A stretch of 64,000 bases of DNA, taken from the NCBI RefSeq assembly GCF_024748695.1, contig NZ_CP087176.1:427501-491500 (forward strand), in the 5' to 3' direction. This DNA is from Pseudomonas sp. B21-040 (GTDB lineage: Bacteria; Pseudomonadota; Gammaproteobacteria; Pseudomonadales; Pseudomonadaceae). The translations under genes and the position numbers were made by a program. Positions 41,404-50,549 of this stretch are shown in pieces (position 1 is the stretch's first letter; each line of letters begins with the position of its first letter). The notes beneath the pieces are model-generated. The model was not told the DNA's origin. It made no database searches and saw nothing but the letters and a program-made list of their open reading frames with translations.

Positions 41404-41634
41404 ATGTTGGAAGCATCCCTAAGCCAATTGGAACAGCTGGTAAACGACCTGGTGCAACAGAACCAGGCACTGCTGGGCACCAACCAGACCCTGAGCGCGG
41501 AACTGGCTCAGGCCAAGGATGAAAACGAAAGCCTGCAGTTGAGCCTGATGGAACAGGAAGAGAAACAAGGCGCCACCGCCGCACGCATCCAGGCCCTGGT
41601 TGAGCGCGTCAGCGCTGGCCCAGTCAGCGCATGA
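41404..41634 (+). CDS. TIGR02449-type small coiled-coil protein
   Basis: The ATG at 41404 gives 76 residues, nearly all heptad coiled coil (MLEASLSQLEQLVNDLVQQN ...). It matches the TIGR02449 family, a small protein encoded just before zapA in gamma-proteobacteria and compared with ZapB. The stop overlaps the zapA-like start (ATGA). In Pseudomonas this pair normally lies by 6S RNA and a 5-formyl-THF cyclo-ligase gene; neither is present here. Confidence 0.8.
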   Translation: MLEASLSQLEQLVNDLVQQNQALLGTNQTLSAELAQAKDENESLQLSLMEQEEKQGATAARIQALVERVSAGPVSA

Positions 41635-41933
41635 GTGTGGGCGCCGCAGGGGTAAAAGTCGTCTCGATCCTGGGGGAGGACTATTCGATCAAGGCGCCGG
41701 CCGGGGAAGAGCAAACCCTGCTGGACGCCGCAATGATGTTGAAGGCTGCTTTGGCCGACACCAAAAGAAAGTACCCGACGCTGATCGGTGACCGCCTGTT
41801 GGTACTGGCCGCCATGAATCTGTGCTCGCAGCAGATCGAAATGAAAAAGCAGCACAAGCAGGAACTCGACCGTTACCAAGAGCAAGTCAGCGCCACGGTT
41901 GAAGTGATTTCCAAGACGATCAATCAGGCCTGA
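41631..41933 (+). CDS. ZapA-family cell-division protein, divergent copy
   Basis: A 100-residue protein with the ZapA pattern: N-terminal beta unit ([20 protein letters not shown]), then [19 protein letters not shown] and a C-terminal coiled coil to the end. ZapA binds FtsZ and bundles its filaments at mid-cell. Differences from the usual Pseudomonas ZapA as I remember it (which reads YLDGKMREIR and GADRIAVMAALNI) suggest a paralog. It is coupled to the coiled-coil gene upstream and followed by a chemoreceptor 100 bases later, not by 6S RNA. Confidence 0.75.
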   Translation: MSVGAAGVKVVSILGEDYSIKAPAGEEQTLLDAAMMLKAALADTKRKYPTLIGDRLLVLAAMNLCSQQIEMKKQHKQELDRYQEQVSATVEVISKTINQA

Positions 41934-41973
41934 TCGGCTTTGCGCACAACCAAAGAATAAATTGTCGTTTGCG

Positions 41974-41983
41974 TTGTATACAA
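41974..41983. promoter_or_regulatory. Palindrome TTGTATACAA, candidate GntR-type operator
   Basis: A perfect 10-base palindrome 50 bases upstream of the chemoreceptor ATG. TTGTATACAA is a common operator form for GntR-family repressors. No GntR gene is nearby, so this is only a candidate. Confidence 0.4.
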
Positions 41984-42033
41984 TCGGCACGGCTGTTGCA
42001 GTGTTTCAGCCTCTTATTCTTTGGGGGTGCTCC

Positions 42034-43971
42034 ATGCAGTTCTGGCGACGCAGTATTCAATGGCAATTGATCCTGAGTATGGGCAGCGCGTTGCTGGTCA
42101 GTATTCTGATCGTGGTGGGCATCTATACCCTGGTGGTCAATCGACTGGCCCAGAACTATCTGGTCGAGCAAGCCTTGCCGTCGAGCATCGAAGCGATGCG
42201 CAACGACATCGAGCGCATCCTCGTCCAGCCCCTTACCGCCGCCAAGGACATCGCCAGCAACAGCATGGTGCGCGGCTGGCTGGCCGGGGGTGAAGACAGT
42301 GCCCAGGCCGGCACGTTTACGACCTATCTCGAAGGGATTCGCGCCGAGCACAAAGCCTTTACCGCAATTATTGTCGGCACCGCCTCCAACCATTACTTCA
42401 CCGAAAAAGGCCTGGATCGGACCCTCAGCCGTTCCAATCCGAAAGACGCCTGGTTCTACTCATTTCTCGACAGCAACCAGCCGCGCACCCTCAATATCGA
42501 TAACGACACGGCGACCGGAGAATTGGCGCTTTTCATCGACTTCAAAGTCGAGCAGGCCGGTAAAGTCGTGGGCGTTGCCGGGCTTGGCCTGAGCATGAAA
42601 GAGCTGTCGGAGCTGATTCACAATTTCAGTTTTGGTGAGCGCGGCAAGGTCTATCTCGTGCGTTCCGACGGTTTGATCCAGGTCCATCCTGAAGCGCAAT
42701 TCAGCGGCAAACGCACGCTGTCTGAGCAGATTGGCGAGTCAGCAGCGCAAGCCGTCATTGGTCAAAAAGCCGCCACAACCAACAGTTTTACCCGGGACGG
42801 CGAAGACTTTCTCGCTTTAAGCCTGCCGCTGCGGGATCTGGGCTGGACCCTGGTGGCCGAAGTGCCGCAATCGCAGATTTACGCCGAAGCCCGCCGTGCC
42901 ATGTGGATGAGCAGCGGCATCGGCCTGGCGGTGGCGCTGGTGTGCCTGTTATTGGTGGTTTTGCTGGCTCGTGGGCTGGTGCGGCCGATTCGTCAGGTAA
43001 CAGCGGCACTGGTTGCCATTGGTAGCGGTGGTGGAGATTTGACCCACCGACTCGATGCCAGCCGCGCCGATGAACTGGGTGATCTGGCGCGCGGCTTCAA
43101 CCGCTTTCTCGACAGTCAACGCGACATGATCGGTGAAGTGCTGACCACCAGCGAGCGTCTGCGCACTGCGGTCGGGCAGGTGGCGCGGGTGGTGGACAAC
43201 ACCGCCGAACGTTCCGGGCGCCAGCAGGAAATGACTGACATGGTTGTCACCGCCGTCCATGAAATGGGCCTGACCGTGCAGGAAATTGCCCAGAACGCTG
43301 GCAATGCCGCCGTCGCCTCACAAAATGCCCGTGACGAAGCGATGCAGGCGCGGGAAGTGGTCGGCGGGTCTATCCGGCATATAGAAAGCATGTCCGATGA
43401 AATCGGCATTGCTGCCGGCGCGGTGGGCGAGTTGGCCCATCAGGTCGCGTCTATCGATCAAGTGCTGGCGGTGATTCGCGGGATATCCGAACAGACCAAT
43501 TTGCTCGCGCTTAACGCCGCCATCGAAGCGGCGCGAGCCGGTGACATGGGCCGCGGATTTGCAGTGGTGGCGGATGAAGTGCGCACATTGGCGCGGCGCA
43601 CTCAGGCCTCCACCGATGAAATTCAGCAGATGATCGGCAGCCTCAAACAGGGCGCCGAAAACGCGGTGTCATCGATGCATTCCGGGCAAGCCGCGACGGG
43701 CACGGGTGTTGAATCGAGCCAGCGCACCGGGGCGTCGTTGACGGCGATCACCGGACAGGTGGAGCGCATCAGCGACATGAACCATCAGGTGGCGACTGCC
43801 ACGGAAGAGCAGTCGGCGGTGACCGAAGAGATCAACCGCAACGTGCAGGGGATTTCTGATTTGGCTCGCGCGACCGCCGGGGAAGTCAGGGCGTGCCGTG
43901 AAGACTGTCAGACGCTGCAGCGCCTGGCGGATGATCTGGCACGGCAGATGGGTGGGTTTCGCTTGAAGTGA
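42034..43971 (+). CDS. Methyl-accepting chemotaxis protein with dCache-type sensor
   Basis: The ATG at 42034 ([21 protein letters not shown]) gives 645 residues; an earlier in-frame start lies inside the promoter. TM1 is about 10-32, a large periplasmic sensor of the double-Cache type about 33-285 (ends [20 protein letters not shown]), TM2 about 288-310, HAMP about 311-365, and a signalling domain with the tip [20 protein letters not shown]. It is a second chemoreceptor in this region; ligand unknown. Confidence 0.93.
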   Translation: MQFWRRSIQWQLILSMGSALLVSILIVVGIYTLVVNRLAQNYLVEQALPSSIEAMRNDIERILVQPLTAAKDIASNSMVRGWLAGGEDSAQAGTFTTYLEGIRAEHKAFTAIIVGTASNHYFTEKGLDRTLSRSNPKDAWFYSFLDSNQPRTLNIDNDTATGELALFIDFKVEQAGKVVGVAGLGLSMKELSELIHNFSFGERGKVYLVRSDGLIQVHPEAQFSGKRTLSEQIGESAAQAVIGQKAATTNSFTRDGEDFLALSLPLRDLGWTLVAEVPQSQIYAEARRAMWMSSGIGLAVALVCLLLVVLLARGLVRPIRQVTAALVAIGSGGGDLTHRLDASRADELGDLARGFNRFLDSQRDMIGEVLTTSERLRTAVGQVARVVDNTAERSGRQQEMTDMVVTAVHEMGLTVQEIAQNAGNAAVASQNARDEAMQAREVVGGSIRHIESMSDEIGIAAGAVGELAHQVASIDQVLAVIRGISEQTNLLALNAAIEAARAGDMGRGFAVVADEVRTLARRTQASTDEIQQMIGSLKQGAENAVSSMHSGQAATGTGVESSQRTGASLTAITGQVERISDMNHQVATATEEQSAVTEEINRNVQGISDLARATAGEVRACREDCQTLQRLADDLARQMGGFRLK

Positions 43972-43980
43972 TGCGTAACC

Positions 43981-44056
43981 GATCGTTCCCACGCTCCGCG
44001 TGGGAATGCCTCAATGGACGCTCCGCGTCCGCTTCTGGGACGCAGAGCGTCCCGGG
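43981..44056. repeat. Palindromic repeat, CCCACGCTCCGCGTGGG type
   Basis: Two consecutive hairpins, CCCACGC-TCC-GCGTGGG and GGACGCTCCGCGTCC, followed by GGGACGCAGAGCGTCCC. It sits between convergent genes; a larger member of the same family is at 59251-59359. Confidence 0.85.
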
Positions 44057-44077
44057 CTACACACAACCAGCCTCCGG

Positions 44078-45880
44078 TTAAAACCACTCATCCTGCATGC
44101 CCAGGCACACATCATCCCGCGCCTCAAGCAACGCCAACTCATGGTGGCAACCCGGTACTTCCCAAGTCAGGAAGTACCGCGCCGCTTGCAGCTTGCCTTT
44201 ATAGAAGCTGACATCCGCTGCGTTGCCCTTGGCCAAGCCTTCCTCGGCGCGGATCGCCTGTTCCAGCCAGCGCCAGCCAATCACCGTGTGCCCAAACACT
44301 TTCAGGTACAGCGCCGAGTTTGCCAGGCTGCTGTTGACCTTGCCTTGAGCCAGGTCGGTCAGCAGGCCGATGGTCACGGTTTGCAGGCGCGCCACCAGTT
44401 TTTCCAGCGGCTCACACAGCGCGGTAAGCGATTCAAACGCCTGTGCGCGCTTGGCGGTGTCGGCAATCAAGCGGATCAATTGCTTGAGCCCGGCGCCACC
44501 GTTCTGCGCCAGTTTGCGCCCCAGCAAATCCAGCGACTGAATGCCGTGAGTGCCTTCGTGAATCGGGTTCAGGCGGTTGTCTCGGTAGTACTGTTCCACC
44601 GGGTATTCGCGGGTATAGCCGTGGCCGCCGAGAATCTGGATCGCCAGTTCGTTGGCCTTCAGGCAAAACTCCGACGGCCAGGATTTGACGATAGGCGTCA
44701 GCAAATCCAGCAGCTCATGGGCCTGCTTGCGCTCGGCTTCCGTCTCGAGCGTGGTGGTGTCGTCGAACAATCGCGCGGCGTACAACCCCAGGTCGAACGA
44801 GCCTTCGACGTAGGCCTTCTGCGTCAGCAGCATGCGCCGGACGTCGGCGTGGGCAATGATCGCCACGGGTGCGGTGGTCGGGTCTTTGTTGTCCGGCACG
44901 CGACCCTGCGGACGCTCGCGGGCATACTCCAGCGAATACAGATACCCGGCGTAACCAAGCATCACCGCGCCCATGCCGACGCCAATCCGCGCTTCGTTCA
45001 TCATCTGGAACATGTAGCTCAAACCCTGGTGCGGCTTGCCCACCAGGTAGCCGACACAGTCACCGTTATCGCCGAAATTCAATGCGGTGGAGGTGGTGCC
45101 GCGCCAGCCCATCTTGTGGAACAGACCGGCCAGCAACACGTCGTTGCGCTTGCCGAGGCTGCCGTCATCGTTGACCAGGAACTTGGGCACGATAAACAGC
45201 GAAATGCCCTTCACCCCGGCCGGTGCGTCCGGCAGCTTGGCCAGCACCATGTGCACGATGTTTTCTGACAACGGGTGATCGCCGCCGGAGATGAAGATCT
45301 TGTTGCCCTTGAGTCGATAGGTGCCATCAGGCGCAGGTTCGGCGCGGGTACGAATATCCGACAGTGACGAGCCCGCATGCGGTTCGGTGAGGGCCATGGT
45401 GCCGAAGAAGCGGCCATCGATCATCGGTTGCAGGAAGCGGCGCTTCTGCTCCTCGGTGCCGAAGCTTTCGATCAGGTTCGCCGCGCCCATGGTCAAGAAC
45501 GGGTACGAGGTCGACGCCGCGTTGGCCGATTGGAAGTGCGCGAAGCAGGCCTGGGACAGCAAGGTAGGCAGCTGCATGCCGCCGGCGTCGAAACTGCGCG
45601 CGGCGTTGAGGAAACCGGCTTCGAGGAAGGCGTCGACGGCGGGTTTCACCTCAGGAATCAGAATCGCTTGACCGTCCTCATAACGAGGCTCGTTTTCGTC
45701 GCCCTTGCGGTTGTGCGGGGCGAAAAACTTTTCGGCGATGCTGCGGGCGGTGCCAATGGCGGCATCGAAGGTTTCGCGATTGTGTTCGGCGAAACGCTCA
45801 CGCTGAGTCAGGCCCTCGGCATCGAGGACTTCATACAGCTCGAAAGCCAGATTGCGGGAACTGAGCAACGTCTCGGACAT
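44078..45880 (-). CDS. Acyl-CoA dehydrogenase (large, DmdC/FadE-related type)
   Basis: A 600-residue FAD enzyme, longer than the classic 380-residue type, with an N-terminal extension, the acyl-CoA dehydrogenase N, middle and C domains (TMALTEPHAGSSLSDIRT near 160-180) and an extra C-terminal domain. The catalytic glutamate is likely in NPIHEGTHGIQSLDLLGRKL. It belongs to the group of Pseudomonas enzymes related to 3-methylmercaptopropionyl-CoA dehydrogenase and to long-chain dehydrogenases. The exact substrate cannot be told. It stands alone, between repeats. Confidence 0.9.
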   Translation of the reverse strand: MSETLLSSRNLAFELYEVLDAEGLTQRERFAEHNRETFDAAIGTARSIAEKFFAPHNRKGDENEPRYEDGQAILIPEVKPAVDAFLEAGFLNAARSFDAGGMQLPTLLSQACFAHFQSANAASTSYPFLTMGAANLIESFGTEEQKRRFLQPMIDGRFFGTMALTEPHAGSSLSDIRTRAEPAPDGTYRLKGNKIFISGGDHPLSENIVHMVLAKLPDAPAGVKGISLFIVPKFLVNDDGSLGKRNDVLLAGLFHKMGWRGTTSTALNFGDNGDCVGYLVGKPHQGLSYMFQMMNEARIGVGMGAVMLGYAGYLYSLEYARERPQGRVPDNKDPTTAPVAIIAHADVRRMLLTQKAYVEGSFDLGLYAARLFDDTTTLETEAERKQAHELLDLLTPIVKSWPSEFCLKANELAIQILGGHGYTREYPVEQYYRDNRLNPIHEGTHGIQSLDLLGRKLAQNGGAGLKQLIRLIADTAKRAQAFESLTALCEPLEKLVARLQTVTIGLLTDLAQGKVNSSLANSALYLKVFGHTVIGWRWLEQAIRAEEGLAKGNAADVSFYKGKLQAARYFLTWEVPGCHHELALLEARDDVCLGMQDEWF

Positions 45881-45997
45881 GGCGGCCTACCTTTTATTGG
45901 GATGGGCCGAGTCTAGGCTTGCTGATAAAGGCTGAACAGGATGATTGATGCTGGTGATGTTTGAGTAGTACAGCGATTGGGCTGGCGCCAAAAACCA

Positions 45998-46089
45998 CTG
46001 TGGGAGCGGGCTTGCCCGCGATGGCGGCAGATCAGTCAATATCAATGGTGACTGATACATCGCAATCGCGGGCAAGCCCGCTCCCACAG
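45998..46089. repeat. Inverted repeat, CTGTGGGAGCGGGCTTGC type
   Basis: Arms CTGTGGGAGCGGGCTTGCCC (continuing GCGAT) and the exact complement enclose about 42 bases. It lies between the acyl-CoA dehydrogenase start and the putA stop and may end the putA transcript. Confidence 0.9.
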
Positions 46090-46137
46090 GGATTATTGCT
46101 AAACCGGACACCGTTGCAGGTGCCCGGTTTATCGGTT

Positions 46138-49100
46138 TTAGCCGATGGTCATCAAGCTCGCATTACCACCCGCCGCAGCGGTGTTAACGCTTAACGCACG
46201 CTCAATCACCAGGCGCTCCAGCGCAATGTTGGTTTCGCCCTGAGACAAACCCTGAACACCGACAATGGCGCCCGCACGCTTGGCCACTTGCTGGCACACC
46301 GCACGCAGCTGATCGGAATGGCCGTGATGCAGAACCGCATCCAGCACCACTTCGTCTTTGTTCCAGTCGGACACCAGCTTGATCCGCGCCTGAACTTCCT
46401 TCGGCAGTCGTGCGAACAATGCCTTGCTCAGGTCAGTTTCCGGCCATACCGCCGAACCGCCGACAGCGAGTACCGCCGCCAGTTGAGTCAGCAGGTCGCC
46501 TTCGACTTCCGTCAGGCACAGCACGTGTTCGCGCGGCAGGATGGCGTAGCTGTTGCGCTCACCGGTCGGGCCCGCCAGTGTGCGGGTGATCCCGCTTTGC
46601 GATTGTGCTGCGTACTGCACGCACAGGGTGCTCAGGTCGGCAAACTTGTTGCCGTCAGCCCAGGCTTTCAGGGCGGTCAGCGGCTTGCTCATGGCATCAC
46701 GCAGACGTACGTCCGGCGCAGCGATAGCGTCCCCACGAGCGAAGGATTGTTCGATCGCATCGGTAGGACGTGTCGACAGCAAGCGGTACAGGTACAGCGG
46801 ACCACCAGCCTTCGGACCGGTCCCCGACAAACCTTCGCCGCCGAACGGCTGCACGCCAACCACGGCACCGACGATGTTGCGGTTCACGTAGACGTTACCG
46901 GCGTTGACGTTGTCGATCACCTTGGCGATGGTTTCGTCGATGCGCGTGTGCACGCCCAGCGTCAGGCCATAGCCGGAAGCGTTGATCTGACCGATCAGTT
47001 GATCGATGTCTTTGCGCTTGTAGCGAACCACGTGCAGTACCGGGCCGAAGATCTCGCGCTGCAACTCGTCAAAGCTTTCCAGCTCGATCAGGGTCGGCAT
47101 CACGAAGGTGCCGCGTTTGACTTCTTCGCTGTTGGCGATGGCCACCTGGTATACGTTGCGACCTTTGTCGCGCATGGCCTGGATGTGTTTCTCGATGCCA
47201 GCCTTGGCTTCGGCGTCGATCACCGGGCCGATGTCCACGGACAGGCGCTCGGGATTGCCGAGGCGGCATTCAGCCATGGCACCTTTGAGCATTTCGATGA
47301 CACGGTCGGCGGAATCTTCCTGCAAGCACAGCACGCGCAGTGCCGAGCAACGTTGGCCGGCGCTGTCGAAGGCCGACGACACCACATCAATCACAACCTG
47401 TTCGGTCAATGCCGAAGAGTCGACGATCATCGCGTTCTGGCCGCCGGTTTCGGCAATCAACGGAATCGGACGGCCCTGGCTGTCCAGGCGACCGGCGATA
47501 TTGCGTTGCAGCAAACGAGCGACTTCGGTGGAACCGGTAAACATCACGCCTTTGACGCGATCATCACCGACCAGGCCGGCACCGACGGTTTCGCCACGGC
47601 CCGGCAGCAGTTGCAGCACGCCTTCCGGGATCCCGGCTTCGAGCAGCAAACGCACGGCTTGAGCGGCTACCAGCGGGGTTTGTTCCGCAGGCTTGGCCAG
47701 TACCGGGTTACCGGCGGCCAGCGCAGCAGCCACTTGACCACTGAAGATGGCCAGCGGGAAGTTCCACGGGCTGATGCACACCACCGGACCCAGTGGGCGG
47801 TGGGCGTCGTTGGTGAAATCGTTGCGGGCCTGCACCGCGTAATAACGCAGGAAGTCCACGGCCTCACGCACTTCGGCGATGGCGTTGGCGAAGGTCTTGC
47901 CGGCTTCGCGAGCCAACAGGCCCATCAGCGGCTGGATTTCGCCTTCCATCAAGTCGGCGGCACGTTCCAGAATCGCGGCGCGTTCAGCGGGCGGGGTGGC
48001 CTGCCAGATCGGCGCGGCGTTCAGGGCGCACTGGATCGCGTTATCAACGTCATCGACGGTGGCTTCCTGAACATGGCCAACCACGTCACGCAGATCGGAC
48101 GGGTTCAGCACCGGTGCAGGTGTTTCAGTGCTGGAGGCGCAACCGAGCATCGGCGCGGCTTTCCAGTGGTTGTGAGCGGTGGCCAGCAGCGCGCAGGACA
48201 GGGAAGCCAGGCGATGTTCGTTGGCCATGTCGATGCCGCTGGAGTTGGCGCGCTCGGCACCGTACAGGTCACGCGGCAGCGGGATACGCGGGTGTGGCAA
48301 GCCGAAGCCGCCTTCCAGCGTCGCCATCTGCTCGATGCTGGCCACTGGATCGGCCACCAGTTCCTGAATCGAAATCGACTGGTCGGCGATACGGTTAACA
48401 AACGAAGTGTTCGCACCGTTTTCCAGCAGGCGACGTACCAGGTACGCCAGCAGTGTTTCGTGAGTACCGACCGGAGCGTACACGCGGCACGGACGGTTCA
48501 GCTTGCCTTCGGAAACTTTGCCTACAACCTGTTCGTACAGCGGTTCACCCATGCCGTGCAGGCACTGGAACTCGTACTGGCCAGGGTAATAGTTCTGACC
48601 GGCAATGTGATAAATGGCCGACAGCGTGTGGGCGTTGTGCGTAGCGAATTGCGGGTAGATGACTTCCGGTACCGACAGCAGTTTGCGGGCGCAAGCGATG
48701 TAGGAAACGTCGGTGTACACCTTGCGGGTGTAGACCGGATAGCCTTCCAGGCCTTCGACTTGGGCGCGTTTGATCTCGCTGTCCCAGTACGCGCCTTTTA
48801 CCAGACGGATCATCAGGCGATGACGGCTGCGGCGAGCCAGGTCGATCACGTAGTCGATCACGTACGGGCAACGCTTCTGGTACGCCTGGATCACGAAACC
48901 GATGCCGTTCCAGCCGGTCAGTTGCGGCTCGAAGCACAGGCGCTCCAGCAGATCCAGCGACAGCTCGAGGCGGTCAGCTTCTTCAGCATCGATGTTCAGG
49001 CCGATGTCGTACTGCTTGGCCAGCAAGGTCAGCGACAACAGGCGCGGGTACAACTCGTCCATCACGCGCTCGTATTGCGCGCGGCTGTAACGCGGGTGCA

Positions 49101-50088
49101 AAGCGGACAGCTTGATCGAAATGCCCGGGCCTTCATAAATCCCACGACCGTGAGAGGCTTTGCCGATCGAGTGAATGGCTTGTTCGTACGAGGCCAGGTA
49201 CTTCTGGGCATCGTGCTCGGTGAGTGCCGCTTCACCCAGCATGTCGTAGGAATAGCGGAAGCCCTTTGCTTCGAACTTGCTGGCATTGGCCAAGGCTTCG
49301 GCGATGGTTTCGCCGGTGACGAACTGCTCGCCCATCAGGCGCATGGCCATGTCGACGCCCTTGCGGATCATCGGCTCGCCGCTCTTGCCAATGATGCGGC
49401 TCAGCGACGAAGTCAGGCCGGCTTCGTTATGCGTGGCGACCAGTTTGCCGGTCAGCAACAGACCCCAGGTGGCGGCGTTGACGAACAGCGACGGACTGTT
49501 GCCCAGGTGCGGCTGCCAGTTACCGGTGCTGATCTTGTCGCGGATCAGCGCATCGCGAGTGCCTTTGTCCGGGATGCGCAGCAGCGCTTCGGCCAGGCAC
49601 ATCAGCGCCACGCCTTCCTGGGACGACAGCGAGAATTCTTGCAGCAGGCCCTGCACGATGCCAGCACGGCCACCGGCACTCTTCTGGTTGCGCAGTTTTT
49701 CGGCAATCGAGGCAGCGAGCTTGTTGGTAGCTTCAGCCATGGCGACCGGCAGGCGAGCCTGTTCGATCAACATCGGCACCACTTCCGGCTCGGGGCGACG
49801 GTAGGCGGCGGTGATCGAGGCGCGCAGTACCGATTGCGGCAGGATGCTTTCGGCGAATTCGAGGAAGCACTGGTGGGCGTGATCCAGAGGCGCATCGACG
49901 GTGTCGTCGGAATCCTTGGTCAAACCGTTCAGCTCGGTCAGGGTTGCACCACCCTCGAGTTTTTCCAGGTAATTAAAGATTGCCTGCTTGATCAGCCAGT
50001 GTGGCGTGCGATCAATCGAGGACGCAGCGGCCTTGAGGCGCTCGCGTGTCGGGTCGTCAAGTTTGACCCCAAGGGTGGTGGTAGCCAT
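46138..50088 (-). CDS. putA: Bifunctional proline dehydrogenase / P5C dehydrogenase and repressor
   Basis: PutA oxidises proline to glutamate in two steps at the membrane and, in its reduced-free form, represses the put genes. The ATG at 50088 has GAGG eight bases upstream and gives 1316 residues. Residues 1-47 are the ribbon-helix-helix DNA-binding domain (MATTTLGVKLDDPTRERLKA). The proline dehydrogenase barrel covers about 190-560 (FAD/substrate region RLVKGAYWDSEIKRAQVEG) and the aldehyde dehydrogenase domain about 640-1110 with Cys in SAGQRCSALRVL and Glu in IAETGGQNAMIV. Divergent putP shares a promoter region rich in GTTGCA boxes. Confidence 0.97.
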   Translation of the reverse strand: MATTTLGVKLDDPTRERLKAAASSIDRTPHWLIKQAIFNYLEKLEGGATLTELNGLTKDSDDTVDAPLDHAHQCFLEFAESILPQSVLRASITAAYRRPEPEVVPMLIEQARLPVAMAEATNKLAASIAEKLRNQKSAGGRAGIVQGLLQEFSLSSQEGVALMCLAEALLRIPDKGTRDALIRDKISTGNWQPHLGNSPSLFVNAATWGLLLTGKLVATHNEAGLTSSLSRIIGKSGEPMIRKGVDMAMRLMGEQFVTGETIAEALANASKFEAKGFRYSYDMLGEAALTEHDAQKYLASYEQAIHSIGKASHGRGIYEGPGISIKLSALHPRYSRAQYERVMDELYPRLLSLTLLAKQYDIGLNIDAEEADRLELSLDLLERLCFEPQLTGWNGIGFVIQAYQKRCPYVIDYVIDLARRSRHRLMIRLVKGAYWDSEIKRAQVEGLEGYPVYTRKVYTDVSYIACARKLLSVPEVIYPQFATHNAHTLSAIYHIAGQNYYPGQYEFQCLHGMGEPLYEQVVGKVSEGKLNRPCRVYAPVGTHETLLAYLVRRLLENGANTSFVNRIADQSISIQELVADPVASIEQMATLEGGFGLPHPRIPLPRDLYGAERANSSGIDMANEHRLASLSCALLATAHNHWKAAPMLGCASSTETPAPVLNPSDLRDVVGHVQEATVDDVDNAIQCALNAAPIWQATPPAERAAILERAADLMEGEIQPLMGLLAREAGKTFANAIAEVREAVDFLRYYAVQARNDFTNDAHRPLGPVVCISPWNFPLAIFSGQVAAALAAGNPVLAKPAEQTPLVAAQAVRLLLEAGIPEGVLQLLPGRGETVGAGLVGDDRVKGVMFTGSTEVARLLQRNIAGRLDSQGRPIPLIAETGGQNAMIVDSSALTEQVVIDVVSSAFDSAGQRCSALRVLCLQEDSADRVIEMLKGAMAECRLGNPERLSVDIGPVIDAEAKAGIEKHIQAMRDKGRNVYQVAIANSEEVKRGTFVMPTLIELESFDELQREIFGPVLHVVRYKRKDIDQLIGQINASGYGLTLGVHTRIDETIAKVIDNVNAGNVYVNRNIVGAVVGVQPFGGEGLSGTGPKAGGPLYLYRLLSTRPTDAIEQSFARGDAIAAPDVRLRDAMSKPLTALKAWADGNKFADLSTLCVQYAAQSQSGITRTLAGPTGERNSYAILPREHVLCLTEVEGDLLTQLAAVLAVGGSAVWPETDLSKALFARLPKEVQARIKLVSDWNKDEVVLDAVLHHGHSDQLRAVCQQVAKRAGAIVGVQGLSQGETNIALERLVIERALSVNTAAAGGNASLMTIG

Positions 50089-50146
50089 ATTTTTATCCTC
50101 ATGTTTGCCACGACCGCGTGGCATCAGCTGGCGGCAAGATTAGCCG

Positions 50147-50400
50147 TGCAACTGTTGAGGTGCAACCGGGTGCAACCCTTTTTTTGCCGGAATAATAGGC
50201 AGCTCGTCAGGAAATAAATTCTGGTACGCCAGTGCTGCATTCAGTTGGTGCTTTTTAGAGCGGTCGACGTTCGTGCTTGCTCCGAAAAGGAGCAAAAGCG
50301 CTGCTTTTAATTATATTTCCGACTAGGTGCAACTTATTCTCAAAAAATGGGTTGCACCTTATTTGCTTTGTTGAATAGCATTCGCGCCCCAAGGTGCAAC
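50147..50400. promoter_or_regulatory. putA/putP operator: put control region with six GTTGCA boxes
   Basis: The 461-base putA-putP gap (50089-50549) holds TGCAAC at 50147, 50161, 50171, 50328 and 50395 and GTTGCA at 50351, most inside GGTGCAACC. GTTGCA is the core bound by the PutA ribbon-helix-helix domain in E. coli. Two clusters are evident: 50147-50176 next to putA, and 50328-50400 towards putP. A degenerate copy GGTGCACC lies at about 50414. Operator function is inferred from the known PutA site. Confidence 0.8.
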
Positions 50401-50549
50401 CCGTAAAAATACGGGTGCACCGGCTGATGGCTTTCCTGGGGAAACATCAGTCATAAATGCGCGGGACCCTGGATCGTCTGTCAAACGTCGTCGTTTGCGT
50501 GCGGTTCACCAACCGCCGCTACATAAAAACAAAGCCAGGGCGTAACTCA

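Noticed and set aside
41934..42033. 6S RNA after the zapA-like gene
   Set aside because: Only 100 bases are available and 6S RNA needs about 180; no matching structure is seen.
46288..50217. 1309-codon plus-strand frame antisense to putA
   Set aside because: Very long, but its sequence is a Gln/Gly/His-rich shadow of putA and it has no recognisable domain; codon bias of G+C-rich genes removes stops on the other strand.
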